Shown here: piece after piece, positions 60,545 through 64,000 of the stretch
How positions within the stretch are numbered: position 1 is the first letter of the stretch
Layout of the letters: each line of letters opens with the position of its first letter
Program-made: the position numbers and the translations under genes
Assembly (NCBI RefSeq): GCF_002797675.1
Contig: NZ_PGEX01000001.1
Coordinates: forward strand, 2,728,001-2,792,000
Direction of reading: 5' to 3'
Length of the DNA stretch: 64,000 nt
DNA from: Hallerella succinigenes
GTDB taxonomy: Bacteria > Fibrobacterota > Fibrobacteria > Fibrobacterales > Fibrobacteraceae
The notes under the pieces: generated by a model
Told to the model about the DNA's origin: nothing
What the model saw: the letters and a program-made list of their open reading frames with translations, nothing else
The model's database searches: none

Positions 60545-61938
60545 TTTTTTGCCTTCCGTTTAGGGGATTTTTTAGCCGGTTGAGTCGTCAGATTTTTCGC
60601 AGGCAAATTCTTCGGTATCACGGTCACCTTGGGTGCTTCCGGGCGAAGAACTTCTTGCAGGGCGTCGTAAAAGAGATCGCCTAATAGTTCATAGCCTGCA
60701 TTCTTAAAATGGACGTGATCTTTTTTCGCATAATCGGCGATGTACCACTTTTCCATCGATTTGAATCCACCCATTACCCCAAACATGTCCCAGAAGCCGC
60801 CCTTGTATTTTTTGGCGAGCTGTTTGCACGCTTCGACGACGAGAAGACCGTTCAAATTCGGCTTGTTCGTCTTTGTGTAAAAGTTGTCGTTGTTTGACAT
60901 AAAGAGGAATGCCGCTTTGGGAGAAACCTTTCGAATGCGGCTAATCAATGTGTCGTACCGCGCCTTGAAAAGTTCCGGGTCAAAGTTCTCGACATTTGCA
61001 TCGTTCACGCCGATGGCGAAAATCACAAGGTCCGGGCGTGAAAAGAGCAGGTCGTTTTCAAAATGTTCAAGCGAAAGATACGCTTCGAGGTCTGCGCCGT
61101 TCACCCCGATCGAATTGTACGTGAGCCCTGGAACGGTATCCGAAAGCAGAATCCCGGTGAGCGTAAAGGCTGGCTGCGTCTTCAAGAAGCTCGTGTCTGC
61201 AAAGAGCGAATCCTGACCGAGGGAATCGAGCGTCGACAGTGTATCGCGCAGCTTTTTTTCGGCGAGGGAATCTTTCCAGGGGAATGTGAGAATTAAAGAA
61301 TCCGCGCGGCGGGGAAGCGTGAATGCGTAGCTGTTCGACAGCGTATCGTGCTTTCCGAAGTAATGCGTGCCGTTCGAATCGAGCTGTAAAACCGGTTCAA
61401 TGGAATCGTTCGAAGTTCCAAAGACGCGGACATGGGTAAAGTACCAGAATTTTTGATCCGGTATGCGGCTGTCGAGCACGATGCGCACTTCGGCGTCGGG
61501 GTCGATTGTGGTGATTTCAAAGCCCATCGCTCCGAGTTTGACTTTGCGCTCCTTGTAAACGCTGCGGAGCCATTTGAAGTGGCCCTTGCGGCGCGAGGCG
61601 TAGCTTACGGGCGTGTTGGTGCGCGCCGCCGTGTACGGAAAAACAAAACCTCTGCTGGCTGCGGGGAGTTTTAGGTCTTGAAGCAAATGGACGCGGACTC
61701 GGTTCGAAATCACATCCGCCTGAATGTGGGATCCGCCCAGATGTAAAATATTGATGTTTCCCTTTCCTGTATAAACGAGCGAGTCGAGCTTGCGCAAGAA
61801 AGGAACATAGGAAATATTCCCACCCGGGAATTCGATGTGATTCTTGGACGTGTCAATCGGCAGATTCACCGTTGGAATCGTGTCTGCAAAAAGAGACGCG
61901 CTCAGAGCGAGAAGGCAGAGAAGCGCGCGGATCATCAT
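60541..61938 (-). CDS. Periplasmic SGNH/GDSL-like protein 1 (partner of MBOAT)
   Basis: 465 residues. Signal peptide MMIRALLCLLALSASLFA. SGNH blocks: block I NILHLGGSHIQADVIS (GGS in place of GDS, Ser kept), block III IFAIGVNDANVENF (GxND), block V DHVHFKNAGYELLG (Asp-x-x-His). A basic Pro/Lys tail (KKSPKRKAKK) ends the protein. Such proteins take acyl groups delivered by MBOAT partners and place them on polysaccharide, or remove them. Overlaps both neighbours by 4 bp. Confidence 0.82.
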   Translation of the reverse strand: MMIRALLCLLALSASLFADTIPTVNLPIDTSKNHIEFPGGNISYVPFLRKLDSLVYTGKGNINILHLGGSHIQADVISNRVRVHLLQDLKLPAASRGFVFPYTAARTNTPVSYASRRKGHFKWLRSVYKERKVKLGAMGFEITTIDPDAEVRIVLDSRIPDQKFWYFTHVRVFGTSNDSIEPVLQLDSNGTHYFGKHDTLSNSYAFTLPRRADSLILTFPWKDSLAEKKLRDTLSTLDSLGQDSLFADTSFLKTQPAFTLTGILLSDTVPGLTYNSIGVNGADLEAYLSLEHFENDLLFSRPDLVIFAIGVNDANVENFDPELFKARYDTLISRIRKVSPKAAFLFMSNNDNFYTKTNKPNLNGLLVVEACKQLAKKYKGGFWDMFGVMGGFKSMEKWYIADYAKKDHVHFKNAGYELLGDLFYDALQEVLRPEAPKVTVIPKNLPAKNLTTQPAKKSPKRKAKK

Positions 61939-63578
61939 TCGGCAGCTCCAAAGTCGTCATCTTCCGGAGCGTCTTCGATCGGCGTCAAAACGAGTGTGTC
62001 GTTTTGCTTGACCAGGGTGTCGCTTTTTTTGATGAGCGTGTCGGCTTCATTTTTAGAGCTGTCGGCAAAGGCGTGGATTTCGTTCAGCTTGCTCGAATCG
62101 ATTCCGTGCTTTTCGCGGAACAGGTAATAGTCGTAGTGCAACTTGAGAGCGTTGTACAAGAGGTTGCCCATGTGAGAGGCACCGTTCCGTGTAAAGTGAA
62201 TGTAGTCCGGACCGCCGAGCTTTTGCTTGACCCACGAAATCATCGCATTGTGGCTTCCCATGACGCGGTACATGTCCCAATAGGCGCAGCCGTTTCGCAG
62301 AGCGATTTCGCGGATCTTATCGATCGTCATCGTGAGAGCGGGGAAGCTCGTCCACTCGCCGTTGATTTTTTTTGACATGTCCGCAGGGCCGATGAAGAGA
62401 ATGTCGGCATCCGGTGCAACGGCCTGGAGAGCCTTGATCTGCTTTTCGAGAACGCGTTCGACCCAGTCGAGGTTCGACTTGTTGACGCTCGGTACAAGGT
62501 TTCCACCGTATTCCATGATGATGAGCTTAGCGTTCATCGCTTCGAGGGACGCGCCTAAAAGTTCACCGTTCATCTTGGTGAAGATGGTGCCCGAGCTGCC
62601 GCGCATGGCGACGTTATCAACGGCGACACCGCTTTCACCGTCTAATGAAATCGTGTACAGGTCCGCGTTTCCGCGCACGGTCAGGTTCACCGATTCCGTC
62701 ACATGCTGAAGGTCCCACGTGTAAACGGAAAGCCCGGGGAACGTTTCCACGGCCGGTTCGAGCGCAAGGAACTTTTGGGAACGTTCTTTGTACTCATCGG
62801 GCAAGGAATCTTGGCGGATCGTGTCGATGACGGTTGCACTATAGATGAGTTTGGTTTTGAGGTTTGCCTTGTTCGCGAGCAAGCGGACCTTTTGGAATTT
62901 TCCGGCGAGCGGATAACCCTTTTGATGCAAGCTCTTTTTAAAGGTGAACGTGGCAGAGCCCCGCAGTTCCGTGACCTGGGCTAGCGGGCCGTATTTGTTG
63001 TGGCGTGCGTGTTCTTCGACAGGCCCAAAAATGCGGTGACGGGAAAGGTTCCCGATGCTGTGACTGTTCAGAACGTAAGAAGGGATGTCCGCGAGGGGAG
63101 AAACCATGCCGGGGCCTGAACCGCCCCAAAGAGCCTGCAAAGGTTCGCGGACAGCCGCCGTGATGCGGTCACCTTCGAGTTGCGAATCTCCGTAGTGCAC
63201 AATGTGAATGACCTTGCCCGAATCCTTCGCTTCTTGGAGACGCTTAAAGAAACGGTCAAACCAGGATGGGTCGTTGGCGGGGAAGTCAAAGCGTGTCGGC
63301 CCTTGGCGGAAGAACTCTTCGTAAAAGTTCAGGGAGTCCGCGTATTTGGTGAATTCCCGTGCGCGCGTTTCGGCGAGCATTTTGCGAATCTGTTCTTCGG
63401 GGTCGATTTGGGCTGTATCCGTTTTATCCGATCGGAATTCTTGAAGGGCTTCAAGAATCGAAGGAAAGCGGAGTGTAGAGTTACCGATTTGAACGCCGTC
63501 CCTCGGAAAAACGAGAGACAGCAGGCCTAGTAACAGGAAAACGGCGGCTATCGAGAGGAACGTGCGACGAGGCGACAT
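61935..63578 (-). CDS. Membrane-anchored SGNH/GDSL-like protein 2 (partner of MBOAT)
   Basis: 547 residues. N-terminal uncleaved-looking anchor (FLSIAAVFLLLGLLSLVF after MSPRRT). Block I is VIHIVHYGDSQLEGDRIT (canonical GDS), then LIIMEYGGN where GxND is expected, and block V DYIHFTRNGASHMGNLLYNAL (Asp-x-x-His). So it keeps the catalytic Ser and Asp-His but has a changed block III. The acidic C-terminus ends in EDAPEDDDFGAAE. It starts 6 bp after the hisS stop. Confidence 0.82.
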   Translation of the reverse strand: MSPRRTFLSIAAVFLLLGLLSLVFPRDGVQIGNSTLRFPSILEALQEFRSDKTDTAQIDPEEQIRKMLAETRAREFTKYADSLNFYEEFFRQGPTRFDFPANDPSWFDRFFKRLQEAKDSGKVIHIVHYGDSQLEGDRITAAVREPLQALWGGSGPGMVSPLADIPSYVLNSHSIGNLSRHRIFGPVEEHARHNKYGPLAQVTELRGSATFTFKKSLHQKGYPLAGKFQKVRLLANKANLKTKLIYSATVIDTIRQDSLPDEYKERSQKFLALEPAVETFPGLSVYTWDLQHVTESVNLTVRGNADLYTISLDGESGVAVDNVAMRGSSGTIFTKMNGELLGASLEAMNAKLIIMEYGGNLVPSVNKSNLDWVERVLEKQIKALQAVAPDADILFIGPADMSKKINGEWTSFPALTMTIDKIREIALRNGCAYWDMYRVMGSHNAMISWVKQKLGGPDYIHFTRNGASHMGNLLYNALKLHYDYYLFREKHGIDSSKLNEIHAFADSSKNEADTLIKKSDTLVKQNDTLVLTPIEDAPEDDDFGAAE

Positions 63579-63584
63579 TCGACT

Positions 63585-64000
63585 TTAAGCCTTGATTTGG
63601 GCGATCTCTTCGAGAGAGCCTGCGCCTGGAGTTCCTGTGGTAAGGATCTTGTATTCGAAGCCGCCAGCCGGAGCCTTGTCGCCGTCCACATAGACGACTA
63701 TCTTGGCGCCCTGGGCGTTCGCCTGTTCCATCTGTTTGCCGAGCTTTGCCGGTGCGAGCGGATGGCTCACGTTGAAGCCACGGCTGCGCAGTTCACTTGC
63801 GACCTGGAAAACCTTGTCCATGTCGTTTGCGAAGCTTGCGACAAAGAAGTCAAGAGACTGCTTGGAAGACGGCAAAAGCCCGCGTTCTTCGAGGAGATTT
63901 GCAAGTACGACATCACCCATGCCAAAGCCCACGCCTGGAACCTTCTGGCCGCCGAGCTTTTCGGTGAGGCTGTCGTAACGTCCACCGCCTGCAATCGCGC
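63585..64000 (-). CDS. hisS: Histidyl-tRNA synthetase, 5' part cut by window
   Basis: C-terminal 138 residues. AIAGGGRYDSLTEKLGGQKVPGVGFGMG is the class II motif 3 neighbourhood of HisRS. The anticodon-binding domain follows (FFVASFANDMDKVFQVASELRSRGFNVSHPLAPAKLGKQMEQANAQGAKIVVYV). The gene continues beyond 64000. Six bp separate its stop from the SGNH operon, so an essential housekeeping gene appears to drive or share transcription with the acylation genes. Confidence 0.94.
   Translation of the reverse strand, partial: AIAGGGRYDSLTEKLGGQKVPGVGFGMGDVVLANLLEERGLLPSSKQSLDFFVASFANDMDKVFQVASELRSRGFNVSHPLAPAKLGKQMEQANAQGAKIVVYVDGDKAPAGGFEYKILTTGTPGAGSLEEIAQIKA

Overview
The window looks like a chromosomal segment of a Fibrobacter-like bacterium (phylum Fibrobacterota): a Gram-negative with lipoproteins, outer-membrane porins and a Wza-type exporter. 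It also has long serine-rich linkers in exported proteins, a lipoprotein with a Fibrobacter succinogenes major paralogous (FISUMP-type) domain, a probable type IX secretion tail and a type III glutamine synthetase. The genus is inferred from these traits, since no rRNA or tRNA gene is visible. Codon use is uniform and moderately GC-rich over most of the window. It becomes clearly AT-richer at about 49.1-53.45 kb.

Region by region: 0-5 kb (minus) holds potA-potB-potC-potD for polyamine uptake, followed by tgt at the window edge. 4.5-6.2 kb holds alr and a small HsdR-N-like nuclease domain protein. 6.4-9.8 kb has an M29 aminopeptidase and glnN behind a textbook sigma-54 promoter. 9.8-14.2 kb has a MoxR / DUF58 / transglutaminase operon. 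14.2-17.8 kb carries a polysaccharide export lipoprotein, two small proteins and a LysM lytic transglycosylase. 17.8-21.3 kb holds a DJ-1-like protein, cimA and hisD. 21.4-24.2 kb is metG plus a SpoU methyltransferase. 24.3-28.2 kb holds a repeat-bearing porin, a PIN-like protein, gatB and a small exported protein.

28.3-38.7 kb is accessory: an AAA-ATPase/PD-(D/E)XK protein, a FISUMP lipoprotein, and a surface-protein gene with an LEPR-type N-terminus broken by an IS5-family element. It continues with hflX, an ISL3-family element and a large secreted zincin-like protein. 38.8-46.4 kb is housekeeping: a YolD/Y-family polymerase pair, a pseudouridine synthase, a thioesterase, rmuC, a Ktr/Trk potassium system and a class-I amidotransferase-like hydrolase.

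46.4-54.5 kb is the most unusual part. Two thioredoxin genes, including their upstream control regions, form 392-bp direct repeats 7,060 bp apart. Between them lie IS-end-like debris, a CopG-like gene with an apparently leaderless promoter and operator, and a teichoic-acid-like surface polysaccharide cluster (cytidylyltransferase, epimerase, pyruvyl transferase, flippase, CDP-alcohol phosphotransferase). This cluster ends in a broken acyltransferase and a truncated glycosyltransferase. A Crp/Fnr-type regulator gene beyond the second thioredoxin is itself broken.

54.5-64 kb returns to core genes: a sugar nucleotidyltransferase, a second repeat-bearing porin, a nitroreductase with a UDG-superfamily protein, then (minus) hisS, two SGNH proteins and an MBOAT acyltransferase in one tightly packed operon that probably acylates a cell-surface glycan. 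No CRISPR array, prophage or rRNA/tRNA gene was seen.
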